Part shown: piece by piece, positions 1 through 7,495 of the stretch
Numbering within the stretch: the first letter of the stretch is position 1
Layout of the letters: each line of letters begins with the position of its first letter
Origin: Armatimonadota bacterium
GTDB taxonomy: Bacteria > Armatimonadota > Zipacnadia > JAUWAU01
DNA: 64,000 bases
Direction: 5' to 3'
Assembly: GCA_030601885.1 (NCBI GenBank)
Contig: JAUWAU010000003.1
Location: 62,001-126,000 of the forward strand
Program-made: the position numbers and the translations under genes
Notes under the pieces: generated by a model
Database searches by the model: none
What the model was told of the DNA's origin: nothing
Seen by the model: the letters and a program-made list of their open reading frames with translations, nothing else

Positions 1-291
1 GTCCGCCGGCACGATGCGGCCGCCGAGCGCCTGCACGACACACTGGTGCCCCAGGCACACGCCCAGAATAGGCACCCGGCCCGCGAAATGCTGGACAACG
101 GCGGTCGATATTCCCGCCTCCGTGGGCGTGCGGGGCCCGGGGGAGATGACGATGTATGACGGTGAGAGCTCGTCCAGCTCCGCCAGTGTGACCTTGTCGT
201 TGCGAAAAACCGCGATTTCCTGCCCGAGAATGCCGAGATATTGGACGAGATTGTAGGCGAAGGAGTCGTAGTTGTCAATCAACGCGATCAT
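1..291 (-). CDS. trpG: Anthranilate synthase glutamine amidotransferase subunit, partial
   Basis: This is the N-terminal 97 residues of a class I glutamine amidotransferase; the gene runs off the window edge. It begins [19 protein letters not shown], the standard TrpG/PabA opening. Further on are the conserved SPGPRTP segment and GVCLGHQ, which holds the nucleophilic cysteine of the glutaminase site. The protein supplies ammonia to TrpE for making anthranilate from chorismate. Its ATG overlaps the TGA of trpE by four bases (ATGA), so the two are translationally coupled. PabA is the alternative name, but the trp-type leader upstream of trpE favours TrpG, possibly used for both pathways. Confidence 0.95.
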   Translation of the reverse strand, partial: MIALIDNYDSFAYNLVQYLGILGQEIAVFRNDKVTLAELDELSPSYIVISPGPRTPTEAGISTAVVQHFAGRVPILGVCLGHQCVVQALGGRIVPAD

Positions 292-1847
292 GCCAATCCC
301 TCCTCCGCCAGCTTCACGGCATCTAGCTGCGCCATGGCCTTCAGCATCGTCTCCTCGTATTCCCGCTCCGGCACCGAGTCGGCCACGATACCGGCGCCGG
401 CCTGAGCGTGTGCGGTGGCGCCCTTGATAACCATCGTCCGAATCGTGATAGCCGTATCCATGCTGCCGGAATAGCTGAAGTAGCCGATGGCACCGCCGTA
501 TGGGCCGCGACGAGTCGGCTCCAGCTCGTCGATGATCTCCATCGCCCGTATCTTCGGCGCGCCGGACAGCGTTCCCGCCGGGAAGCAGGCGCGCAGCAGG
601 TCGAACTGGTCCCTGTCCTCGGCGAGCCGCCCGACCACGTTGGAGACGATGTGCATGACGTGCGAGTAGCGCTCCACCACCATGAGCTCGTCCACGACGA
701 CGCTCCCGTACTCGCACACGCGGCCGATGTCGTTACGGTGCAGATCAACGAGCATGATGTGCTCGGCGCGCTCCTTCTCGTCCGCCAGCAGCTCCTCCGC
801 CAGCGCCGCGTCTTCGGCCGCTGTCTTTCCGCGCCGCCTGGTGCCGGCAATGGGCCGGGTGATCACCTCGCCGGCGTCCTCCGTGACGAGAATCTCGGGC
901 GAGGCGCCGACGATCTTCAGGTCGCCGAAGCTCAGATAGAACATGTACGGCGACGGGTTGACCGAGCGCAGCGCCCGATAGATCACGAAGGGGTCGCAGC
1001 CGATCTCCATGGAGAGACGCTGCGACAGGACGACCTGGATAACGTCACCGGCCGCGATGTACTCCTTGGCCGTCCGCACCATGTCCTCGTACTGCTCCTG
1101 GGAGACGTTGGCCCGCACCTCGCCGGCGCGGCCGTTGCCGCCCGAGTCAAGCGGCGGGAGCGGCTGCTGCAGGACGGCGATGACCTCCTCGATCCGCCGC
1201 CGGGCGGCGTCGTACGCCGCGCCCGGATCGTCCCCGGTGTCAACCGGAACGTTTTCAAGGATACGGATCTTGTGCTGCACGTGATCGAAGATGACCACGG
1301 TGCCGGTGAGCATGAACCCGCAGTCCGGGAGCTGGAGATCGTCTTCCGTGTCGTCGGGGAGCTGCTCGAAGAAGCGGACGATGTCGTAGCCCATGAAGCC
1401 CACGGCACCGCCGCTGAAGCGTTCCCAGCCTTCGATGGGCACGTAGGCGCGAGCGTGCAGATGCTGCTTGAGGAGGTCGAGGGGATCGGCGTCCGGGGGA
1501 AGCTCTGACGCCGTGGTCTCGCAGCCGTCCGGCGTGGTCGTGACGCTGCGACCGTGGCTGAACAGCACCGCCGCTGGCTGCACTCCCATGTAGCTGTAGC
1601 GGGCCACATTCTCGCCGCCGGCCACGCTTTCCAGCAGAAAGGCGTACTCGCCATTGCGCGCGGTGAGCTTCAGGAACGCCGAGACGGGCGTCTCCAGGTC
1701 GGCGAGGATCTCCCGGTAGACGGGCACCAGCGCCCCGCGCTCAGCGCCTCGGAGCGCCTCTTCTGCTTGCTCACAGAAGACCTCGCGAGTCGGACGGTAC
1801 GGCTGCGCGCCCTCCTGCGACCGCGCGCTTTCACTGCGTATCACCAC
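288..1847 (-). CDS. trpE: Anthranilate synthase component I
   Basis: TrpE converts chorismate plus ammonia to anthranilate, the first committed step of tryptophan synthesis. The N-terminal part has [20 protein letters not shown] and the LLES element of the tryptophan feedback site. The chorismate-binding C-terminal part shows [29 protein letters not shown] and [10 protein letters not shown]. The start is uncertain. The frame is open to a GTG at 1892, which has no ribosome-binding site. A GTG at 1847 or 1844 lies 14-17 bases after AAAGGAG and gives about 519 aa, a normal length. The AAAGGAG is better spaced for an ATG at 1852 that would open a three-codon ORF (M-G-W-stop) overlapping the trpE start. 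Confidence 0.95.
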   Translation of the reverse strand: MVIRSESARSQEGAQPYRPTREVFCEQAEEALRGAERGALVPVYREILADLETPVSAFLKLTARNGEYAFLLESVAGGENVARYSYMGVQPAAVLFSHGRSVTTTPDGCETTASELPPDADPLDLLKQHLHARAYVPIEGWERFSGGAVGFMGYDIVRFFEQLPDDTEDDLQLPDCGFMLTGTVVIFDHVQHKIRILENVPVDTGDDPGAAYDAARRRIEEVIAVLQQPLPPLDSGGNGRAGEVRANVSQEQYEDMVRTAKEYIAAGDVIQVVLSQRLSMEIGCDPFVIYRALRSVNPSPYMFYLSFGDLKIVGASPEILVTEDAGEVITRPIAGTRRRGKTAAEDAALAEELLADEKERAEHIMLVDLHRNDIGRVCEYGSVVVDELMVVERYSHVMHIVSNVVGRLAEDRDQFDLLRACFPAGTLSGAPKIRAMEIIDELEPTRRGPYGGAIGYFSYSGSMDTAITIRTMVIKGATAHAQAGAGIVADSVPEREYEETMLKAMAQLDAVKLAEEGLA

Positions 1848-1996
1848 CCCATGTTCATCAACTCCTTTGCTTGCGTTCTGTAGGGGAGGCACCCCCGTAC
1901 TTCTGTTCGCGGCCTTTCCAGCCTCACCATATGCGCCTGTCCTTCGCCGTTTCCGTGTCGTCTTTTCCCTTTTCCCTTCTCCTTTTTCCCTGCCTC

Positions 1997-2034
1997 AAAC
2001 ACAACCGCGGGCGTTCTTTGCGAATCGCCCGCGG
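1997..2034 (-). terminator. Attenuator terminator of the trpEG leader
   Basis: On the minus strand CCGCGGGCG (2034-2026) pairs perfectly with CGCCCGCGG (2013-2005) across a 12-base loop, and TTGTGTTT follows at 2004-1997. This is a Rho-independent terminator shape lying between the trp promoter and trpE, about 160 bases before trpE. Its 5' arm can pair instead with an upstream segment inside the leader ORF (2091-2081), which makes it a transcription attenuator. Confidence 0.8.
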
Positions 2035-2064
2035 CCTTGGGCCTACTTGCTTCTTGACGGTTTC

Positions 2065-2154
2065 TCAGATGCACAGCCGTGCCGGCGGGCGAATCCATAT
2101 CGGTTCGTCCTGTCGCCAAGCCCACCAGCGAATGTCCGCTCCGCGTACTGGCAT
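2065..2154 (-). CDS. trpL: trp operon leader peptide
   Basis: This 29-codon ORF begins ATG CCA GTA about 18 bases after the predicted transcription start and ends TGA at 2067-2065. Residues 9-14 read RWWAWR, and a fourth tryptophan is at position 20, so four of 29 codons are UGG. An AGGTG lies nine bases before the ATG. Residues 22-26 (RPPAR) are encoded by the segment at 2091-2081 that can pair with the 5' arm of the downstream terminator. Stalling at WWAW would leave that segment free and form an antiterminator. Normal translation to the stop would cover it and let the terminator form. The function is inferred from this architecture, which matches classical trp attenuation. Confidence 0.85.
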   Translation of the reverse strand: MPVRGADIRWWAWRQDEPIWIRPPARLCI

Positions 2155-2178
2155 CTGATCTGCACCTGTTTCATTGGT

Positions 2179-2207
2179 ATTCTACCCCAGGAAGGGAGCT
2201 CTGTCAA
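2179..2207 (-). promoter_or_regulatory. Promoter of the trpL-trpEG transcript
   Basis: On the minus strand TTGACA (2207-2202) is followed after exactly 17 bases by TAGAAT (2184-2179). The -35 is a perfect sigma70 consensus and the -10 matches five of six positions. Transcription should start near 2172, giving a leader of over 300 bases before trpE. Confidence 0.85.
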
Positions 2208-2231
2208 CGCGGGAATGCGCGATACACCGTG

Positions 2232-2260
2232 TTGCCCTGCCTCGCACAAGGCGGTATCAT
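2232..2260 (+). promoter_or_regulatory. Promoter of the HicB-like gene
   Basis: TTGCCC (2232-2237), 17 bases, then TATCAT (2255-2260) form a sigma70-like promoter about 27 bases before the GTG at 2287. It is divergent from the trp promoter, with the two -35 boxes about 25 bases apart. Confidence 0.55.
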
Positions 2261-2286
2261 GCTGGCGTGCGAGAGGGGGAACATCC

Positions 2287-2595
2287 GTGTCCGGACAAGC
2301 AGCAGCCAGCGGGGCGGGCGGGGCCCCGGTAGCCGAGACGGCTGCCGAAATGCGGCAGCTTGTCCTGCGGCGTTCGCTCCAGTCGGCCGCGGAGCAATCC
2401 GAGGGCTCCTACACCGTCTGGAATGAGGAGTTCCGCGTGCACGGCGCAGGAGAGACGCTGGAAGAAGCGGTCCGCGACTTCGAGCAGAACTTGATCGCGG
2501 TCTATGAGACGTATGTCGAAGAGCCACCGGACGATCTGTCCACGGGCGCGAAGAAGCTGCGTGACAGACTCGCCGAGGCGTTTCAGGTTCGCTGA
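2287..2595 (+). CDS. Small HicB-like protein
   Basis: This protein of about 102 aa starts at a GTG preceded by GAGGGGGAA at good spacing; the frame is open further upstream but without start signals. The core EGSYTVWNEEFRVHGAGETL followed by EEAVRDFEQNLIAVYE resembles the partial RNase-H fold of HicB-type antitoxins and their free-standing relatives. No HicA-like toxin lies next to it, so an antitoxin role is not supported. The N-terminal 20 residues are Gly/Ala-rich and probably disordered. The family assignment rests on pattern similarity only. Confidence 0.6.
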   Translation: MSGQAAASGAGGAPVAETAAEMRQLVLRRSLQSAAEQSEGSYTVWNEEFRVHGAGETLEEAVRDFEQNLIAVYETYVEEPPDDLSTGAKKLRDRLAEAFQVR

Positions 2596-2853
2596 TGCCG
2601 ATACGGGCACACAACGCCTTCGCCTCAATGCCGGCCCCTGACCCAACCCGGCCCCCATCGACATAGCCGAGTCCATCAGCAGGGGCCCGGCGATTGCCAC
2701 CCCCCGCCACAATTCTCGTCCCCTCAGGCAGGATACTCCCAACTTCCAACGAACACATACAGCCGGTCCGGCGGCTGGTGGCTCTCGGGCGTGGCAGGCC
2801 TCGGGATCGTCGGACCGAAAACGAGTTATCAAGGGGAAGGGGAATCACCGATC

Positions 2854-4266
2854 ATGGCGGCAAGCGAAGAAGTCTCTGCACCGCAGACGTATCAGCGCAT
2901 GCAGCTTTTCGTACTGAGCTGCGTTGCGCTGACCACTGCGGCGATGGTCTTCAGTCTTCGGGCGAACGTCATGCAGGACTTGGGCGAGGCGTTCCACCTG
3001 ACGGCTGAGGCCGTGGGCGTTGCCGTGGGCCTATCGTTTCTGGGATTCACCATATCCGTCGTCGTCGGCGGCCCGCTGTGCGACACCGTGGGCATGCGAG
3101 GGCTGCTCGGCATTGCGGCAGTGCTGCACATCATCGGCATGCTCATCGTCGTATTCGCCGCCTCCCTGACGTTCCTCGCGTCAGCCGCTGCGGTTCTGTC
3201 CATCGGCATGCTGGCGGTCGGCATTGCGCACGGCCTCGTCGAGGCGGTGATCAACCCCCTCTGCGCGACGCTGTACCCCGATGAGAAGACGCACAAGCTC
3301 AACGTGTTGCACGCATGGTGGCCCGGGGGCATGATCATCGGCGGGCTGCTGGGCTTTTGGTTCACCAGGCATCAGGTGACATGGGAGATCCAGCTCGGCA
3401 TCATCCTCATCCCGGCGGTCATCTACGGCCTGCTCGTGGCGGTGACCAAGTTCCCGCCCACCGAGCGCGTCGAGCACGGCGTGCCCACGGCCGACATGTG
3501 GCGCGAGGCGATCCGGCCCCTGTTCATCGTGTGGTTCGTGTGCATGTTCTTCACCGCGGCGATGGAGTTGGGCCCCATGCAGTGGGTGGAGGCCACTCTG
3601 GGCAAGACCGTTGGCTTCCCCGGGATTATCATTCTCGTCTACGTCAGCGGCCTGATGTTCATCCTGCGCCACTTCGCCGGTCCGCTCGCCCACAAGCTGT
3701 CTCCGGTCGGGCTGATGTGGTGCTCCGCGCTGTTGGCCGGCTTGGGGCTGTTGGGTCTGTCGGCCGCCAAGTCGCCCGTTCCCGCCCTCATGGCCGCGAC
3801 CGTCTTTGGGTTCGGCGTCTGCTACATGTGGCCGACTATGCTGGCCGTCACCTCCGAGAGGTTCCCGAGAGGCGGCGCGCTGCTGCTCGGCCTCATGGGC
3901 GGCGCCGGGAACCTGTCCGTGTTCACCACCGTGTGGGTCATCGGCAGGATCTACGACGTCTATACGCAGAAGTTCCTCCCGCTTGGTGAGAGGCTGACGG
4001 GCGACCTCGTGGCCCGCGCAGGCACGGAGCCACTCGTGGGCCAGATGCTGGACGCGGCCCGCGCGCAGGCCGTGCCGTCTACGTTCCGATTCGTGGCCGC
4101 GCTGGGCATCTTCCTGATCGTAGTGTTCGGCGTCATCTGGCTGCGCGATAGGGCAGCCGGCGGCTACAAGGTTGTTGACCTCGCAGCGGAGATGGGAACC
4201 AAAGAGGATGCGGCTGAGGCGGAGGCCGAGGAGAGCCAGCCGGCCGACGAGAGCAGCGAAGAATAG
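2854..4266 (+). CDS. Major facilitator superfamily transporter
   Basis: This is a 470-residue polytopic inner-membrane protein. The ATG at 2854 has AGGGGAA nine bases upstream and is preferred over in-frame upstream starts. The N-terminal half has hydrophobic segments beginning LFVLSCVALTTAAMVFSL, with GGPLCDTVGMRGLLG between helices 2 and 3, the place of the MFS GxxxDxxGRR-type loop. The C-terminal half repeats the pattern (SPVGLMWCSALLAGLGLLGL, GFGVCYMWPTMLAVTSERFP). The C-terminal tail of about 30 residues is very acidic. Similarity to FucP/sugar-type carriers is plausible but the substrate cannot be read from sequence. It is monocistronic and is closed by a strong hairpin at 4299. Confidence 0.85.
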   Translation: MAASEEVSAPQTYQRMQLFVLSCVALTTAAMVFSLRANVMQDLGEAFHLTAEAVGVAVGLSFLGFTISVVVGGPLCDTVGMRGLLGIAAVLHIIGMLIVVFAASLTFLASAAAVLSIGMLAVGIAHGLVEAVINPLCATLYPDEKTHKLNVLHAWWPGGMIIGGLLGFWFTRHQVTWEIQLGIILIPAVIYGLLVAVTKFPPTERVEHGVPTADMWREAIRPLFIVWFVCMFFTAAMELGPMQWVEATLGKTVGFPGIIILVYVSGLMFILRHFAGPLAHKLSPVGLMWCSALLAGLGLLGLSAAKSPVPALMAATVFGFGVCYMWPTMLAVTSERFPRGGALLLGLMGGAGNLSVFTTVWVIGRIYDVYTQKFLPLGERLTGDLVARAGTEPLVGQMLDAARAQAVPSTFRFVAALGIFLIVVFGVIWLRDRAAGGYKVVDLAAEMGTKEDAAEAEAEESQPADESSEE

Positions 4267-4298
4267 GCCGGGCGCCACCGGCGTTTCGGCTGAAATGC

Positions 4299-4331
4299 GC
4301 AATGCGCGCTCCTTCACGGAGCGCGCATTGC
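4299..4331. terminator. Bidirectional terminator between convergent genes
   Basis: A perfect 14-base inverted repeat (GCAATGCGCGCTCC, 4299-4312, and its complement at 4318-4331) encloses a five-base loop. It lies between the stop of the MFS gene and the stop of the convergent oxidoreductase gene. There is no long U-run on either strand. Confidence 0.75.
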
Positions 4332-4379
4332 TATTGACCACCCTTTGACGCGCGACAGCGGCTAAGGCCCCTGTCGCAG

Positions 4380-5675
4380 TTACGTCAACTTCCACGGAGC
4401 CCGGTACTCGTAGTGCAGCAGCTTGTTGGCTGCTTTGGGGCTGGTGATGCGCTCGCGCTTGGGGTCCCACTCGATGCGCGACTTCGTCTCCAGGGCGATG
4501 TTGGCCAGGTGCGCGAAGGTCGTCGAGCGGTGGCCCTCCTCCACGTCGGCGTTGGGAGTCGCGCGCGACTTGACGCAGTCCAGGAAGTTGCGCATGTGGG
4601 CGACGGTCAGGTCGCCGTCGCTGCCTTTGACTGACATCGGCTCCATCCGCGGGTCCCTGCTCTGGAACTGCCCGCCGGTCTCGGGAACGATCTCGAAGCT
4701 GCTGCCTCCGGCGTAGATCGTCCCCAGCGTGCCGCGCAGCTCGGCGTCGCCGCCCTTCATCGCCTTGTTGTTGCTGGCCTCGTACTGGCCGAAGATGAGC
4801 AGCCGCCCGGAGGCGAACTCGAAGATGGCCTCCAGGGTGTCGGGGATGGTGCGGTCGTCGTCCACGGCGTATCTCCCGCCGTGGGCCGAGATGGACGCCG
4901 GGGCCTCCTCGTCCAGCAGCCATCGAATGAGGTCGAAGTAGTGCACCCCCCAGTTGCCGACCTGCGACGAGTACAGCTTGCGCCAGCGGAACTTGTAGGG
5001 GTGGATCGTCGGACTAAACGGTCGCGCGGGCCTGGGGCCGAGCCACATGTCCCAGTCCATCCCCGGCGGCGGGTCGGTGTCCGGGGCCTTGCCGATGCCG
5101 TCGGGGTACATGTTGCTTATGCGGTAGCAGCGCGCGACGGTGACTTTGCCGACCTTGCCCTGTCGAATCAGCTCGCACAACTGCGGCATGAGCGTTGACG
5201 AGCGGCGGTGCGTGCCCACCTGCACGATGCGGTTGTTGCGCCGGGCGGCCTCGACCATGCGACGGCCCTCGACGATGGTCATGGAGAGCGGCTTTTCCAC
5301 GTAGACGTCTTTGCCGGCGTCGCAAGCCCAGATTGTCTGGAGGGCGTGCCAGTGGTCGGGCGTGGCGATGACCACCGCGTCGATGTCGTCGCGCTCCAGC
5401 ATCTCGCGGCAGTCGCGGTACGTGGCCACCTTGCCCTCGACGCGCTCGACGGCTTTGTTCAGCACGCTCTCGTCCACGTCGCACAGGGCCACGACATCGA
5501 CGTCGTCGTTCCGCATGGCGGCCCTCAGGAGCTGTCCGCCGCGATTGCGCACGCCGATGAAGCCGAGCCGAATGCGGTCGTTGGCGCCCAGTGCGGAACC
5601 GGGCGCGGCGGCCGCCGCGAGGCTCACAGCGGCGCCAGTCTTGATGAACTTGCGTCTCGTGAGTCCGGAGGGCAT
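4380..5675 (-). CDS. Gfo/Idh/MocA-family oxidoreductase, TAT-exported
   Basis: This is an NAD(P)-dependent sugar or polyol dehydrogenase of the Gfo/Idh/MocA family, 431 aa. The ATG at 5675 follows GGAGAAG at good spacing. The N-terminus has a twin-arginine signal (LTRRKFIKTGAAVSLAAAAA). The Rossmann domain follows with LGFIGVRNRGGQLL, and the family motif VYVEKPLS contains the catalytic lysine. The C-terminal half holds the substrate-binding fold (NWGVHYFDLIRWLL). Export by TAT is typical for this subfamily in Planctomycetota and relatives. With the following isomerase-like and esterase genes it suggests periplasmic carbohydrate processing; the substrate is unknown. Confidence 0.9.
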   Translation of the reverse strand: MPSGLTRRKFIKTGAAVSLAAAAAPGSALGANDRIRLGFIGVRNRGGQLLRAAMRNDDVDVVALCDVDESVLNKAVERVEGKVATYRDCREMLERDDIDAVVIATPDHWHALQTIWACDAGKDVYVEKPLSMTIVEGRRMVEAARRNNRIVQVGTHRRSSTLMPQLCELIRQGKVGKVTVARCYRISNMYPDGIGKAPDTDPPPGMDWDMWLGPRPARPFSPTIHPYKFRWRKLYSSQVGNWGVHYFDLIRWLLDEEAPASISAHGGRYAVDDDRTIPDTLEAIFEFASGRLLIFGQYEASNNKAMKGGDAELRGTLGTIYAGGSSFEIVPETGGQFQSRDPRMEPMSVKGSDGDLTVAHMRNFLDCVKSRATPNADVEEGHRSTTFAHLANIALETKSRIEWDPKRERITSPKAANKLLHYEYRAPWKLT

Positions 5676-5720
5676 TGTGTATCTTCTCCTTAGCACTTGC
5701 AGAAAACCGTGCCGGGAACT

Positions 5721-5820
5721 GTCATCCTGAGCGACCGCAGAGAGCGAAGGATCTCGCTGTCGCCATCACGGAGCCAGCCCACAGAGACGAGATTCTTCGT
5801 CGTTGCCTCCTCAGAATGAC
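5721..5820. repeat. Dispersed inverted repeat, GTCATYCTGAG family
   Basis: A 100-base intergenic element bounded by GTCATCCTGAG and CTCAGAATGAC, with inner segments GAAGGATCTCG and CGAGATTCTTCG. Related copies lie at 23468-23507 (half element) and 52621-52759. It contains no gene. Confidence 0.7.
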
Positions 5821-5852
5821 AAGCCCTGTTGCAGTTGACCCGGGCAGCAACA

Positions 5853-6791
5853 CTACGCCTTCGCGCGCAGCTCCTGCTCCATGGTGCGAAGGTACGCGAT
5901 CTCTTTGCTCGTCAGCTCAATGCGCTGCTCCAAGCTCTCGGCCTGGAACTCGCTGTGGAAGCTCAATGGACCAGCGAAGTTGTGCTCCACGAGCCAGGCC
6001 ATCATCGGCTTCCACTCCACCGTTCCCTGACCCAGCGGGAGGGTTCGCTTTCGCACCGAGCCATCGTCCCTCTTCTCCTTGAGCATGTCCTTGACGGCCA
6101 CAATCGCGAGCCAGTCGGCGACCATGTCGAGGGCCATCGGCAGCGGCTCGCCGCAGATGTTGAGGTGCCCGGCGTCCAGGTAGGCGCCTACTTGCTCCGG
6201 GTCGAAGTCCTTCAGCACGTGCATCAGCGACGACGCGTTGCACGCCAGGTTGCTGCCGCTGTGGGTGTGCAGGCACGGCTTCGCCCCGTACCTGGCGCCG
6301 ATCTTGGCGAAGTCCTCCACATCCTTCTTCATCCCGTCAACAGCTTTCCAGTAGCCCTCGCCGCGGAACTTCCAGTAGCCGATCTTCACCAGGCCAATCT
6401 TGGCCTCGCCGCAGGCGCGGAAGATCGGCTCCACGGAGGGGTCGGATGGATCGTTGAGGCTCGTCGGCGTCGATATCATCGGCACTGACAGCCCGGCGGC
6501 TCTGATCTTCTCAGCCGCTGGGACGAGTGCATCGGCCACGTTGTCCGGATTGACCGCATAGCCCGGCCGGACCGTGAGGTCGAAGCCGTCCGCCCCCAGG
6601 CGCTTGACCGATTCGATCATCTGCTCTATCGACTGCCCCTTCAGCGTCTTACTGAAGAACACGTACTGCATCGTGGTGTTCGTGCCTTCCTTTGTGCCGG
6701 GCCTGGCAGCCTGTGCCCGCGCCTGCGGCACACCGGCGGCAAGGCCGAGCCCGGCCAGGCACGATGTCTCCAGGAACTGTCGTCGGTTCAT
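5853..6791 (-). CDS. Sugar phosphate isomerase/epimerase-like TIM-barrel protein, TAT-exported
   Basis: This 312-residue protein is of the xylose-isomerase-like/AP-endonuclease-2 barrel family. The ATG at 6791 lies six bases after GGAGG. The signal begins MNRRQFLETSCLAGLGLAAG. Barrel features include GADGFDLTVRPGY, KPCLHTHSGSN, VGAYLDAGHLNICGEPLPMA and PLSFHSEFQ, supplying the His/Glu/Asp metal ligands typical of the fold. It lies downstream of the lipoprotein gene and upstream of the Gfo/Idh gene on the same strand, a common pairing in sugar catabolism. The substrate is not identifiable. Confidence 0.88.
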   Translation of the reverse strand: MNRRQFLETSCLAGLGLAAGVPQARAQAARPGTKEGTNTTMQYVFFSKTLKGQSIEQMIESVKRLGADGFDLTVRPGYAVNPDNVADALVPAAEKIRAAGLSVPMISTPTSLNDPSDPSVEPIFRACGEAKIGLVKIGYWKFRGEGYWKAVDGMKKDVEDFAKIGARYGAKPCLHTHSGSNLACNASSLMHVLKDFDPEQVGAYLDAGHLNICGEPLPMALDMVADWLAIVAVKDMLKEKRDDGSVRKRTLPLGQGTVEWKPMMAWLVEHNFAGPLSFHSEFQAESLEQRIELTSKEIAYLRTMEQELRAKA

Positions 6792-6886
6792 GGCAAGCCT
6801 CCATGCCACAGAGCTAGCATGCGTGCTCCGTCATCAGACGGCGGCCCTGCAGCAAACGGCATTCGACCACGTCGGCGGCGAAGCCA

Positions 6887-7396
6887 CTACTCCTCGGCTT
6901 TCATCACGACCGTGATGCCGATATTGGTTATCTGCTCGTCCTCATCCCGCGTGACGGCGACGGTGACGTTCCGCGTTTCTTCCTCTTTGCTGATCATCAG
7001 GCTGCCGGGCTGCTGCACGACTGCCGCGGCGCCCTCCGCGTACTTGCTCTTGTAGAATTCAGCCACCTTGTCGAAGGCATCCGACGTCTCCAGCGCAACG
7101 CTGGTCATCTCAACGCCTTCGAAGCCCTCGCCTTTGTACGTGGTGCCGGCCTGGGGTTCCGCGCCGGGATAGATCTCCACGCCCAGTCCGGACAGATCCA
7201 CATCCTCACTGATCTCAACCTGCGCCTCTCCCTCGTCGGAGCGTATGGTCAGCTTCATCTTCTCGCCGCTTCGGTCCATCTCCACGGTGGTCTTCTCGCC
7301 CTCCGGTCCGGTGATCGTCGCCCGTCGCTTGCCGCATCCGACCAGACAGCCCGCCACTGCGACCGTCAGCATTGCGAACATCAACTTCCTCAGCAT
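6887..7396 (-). CDS. Small lipoprotein of unknown function
   Basis: This 169-aa protein has a lipoprotein signal: MLRKLMFAMLTVAVAGCLVG followed by a cysteine, the second of two possible lipobox cysteines. An AGGAGGG lies seven bases before the ATG. The mature part is acidic and beta-rich (TTVEMDRSGEKMKLTIRSDE), with a later segment FDKVAEFYKSKY reminiscent of proteins that monitor a residual between two states. I do not recognise a named family. It stands between the exported isomerase and the esterase genes on the same strand. Confidence 0.75.
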   Translation of the reverse strand: MLRKLMFAMLTVAVAGCLVGCGKRRATITGPEGEKTTVEMDRSGEKMKLTIRSDEGEAQVEISEDVDLSGLGVEIYPGAEPQAGTTYKGEGFEGVEMTSVALETSDAFDKVAEFYKSKYAEGAAAVVQQPGSLMISKEEETRNVTVAVTRDEDEQITNIGITVVMKAEE

Positions 7397-7495
7397 GATT
7401 TGCCCTCCTGTGCATGTCGATGAGGAGCTCGAGGTATCGAGCGCCTCATCGCTTGGGCCTCTGCACCCCGCGCGAGGCCGACGTGCCGCGCTACG

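Noticed and set aside
1867-2286. Plus-strand frame upstream of the HicB-like gene as an N-terminal extension
   Set aside because: It runs through the trp leader in antisense and has no start signals. The GTG at 2287 has a good ribosome-binding site and a promoter just upstream.
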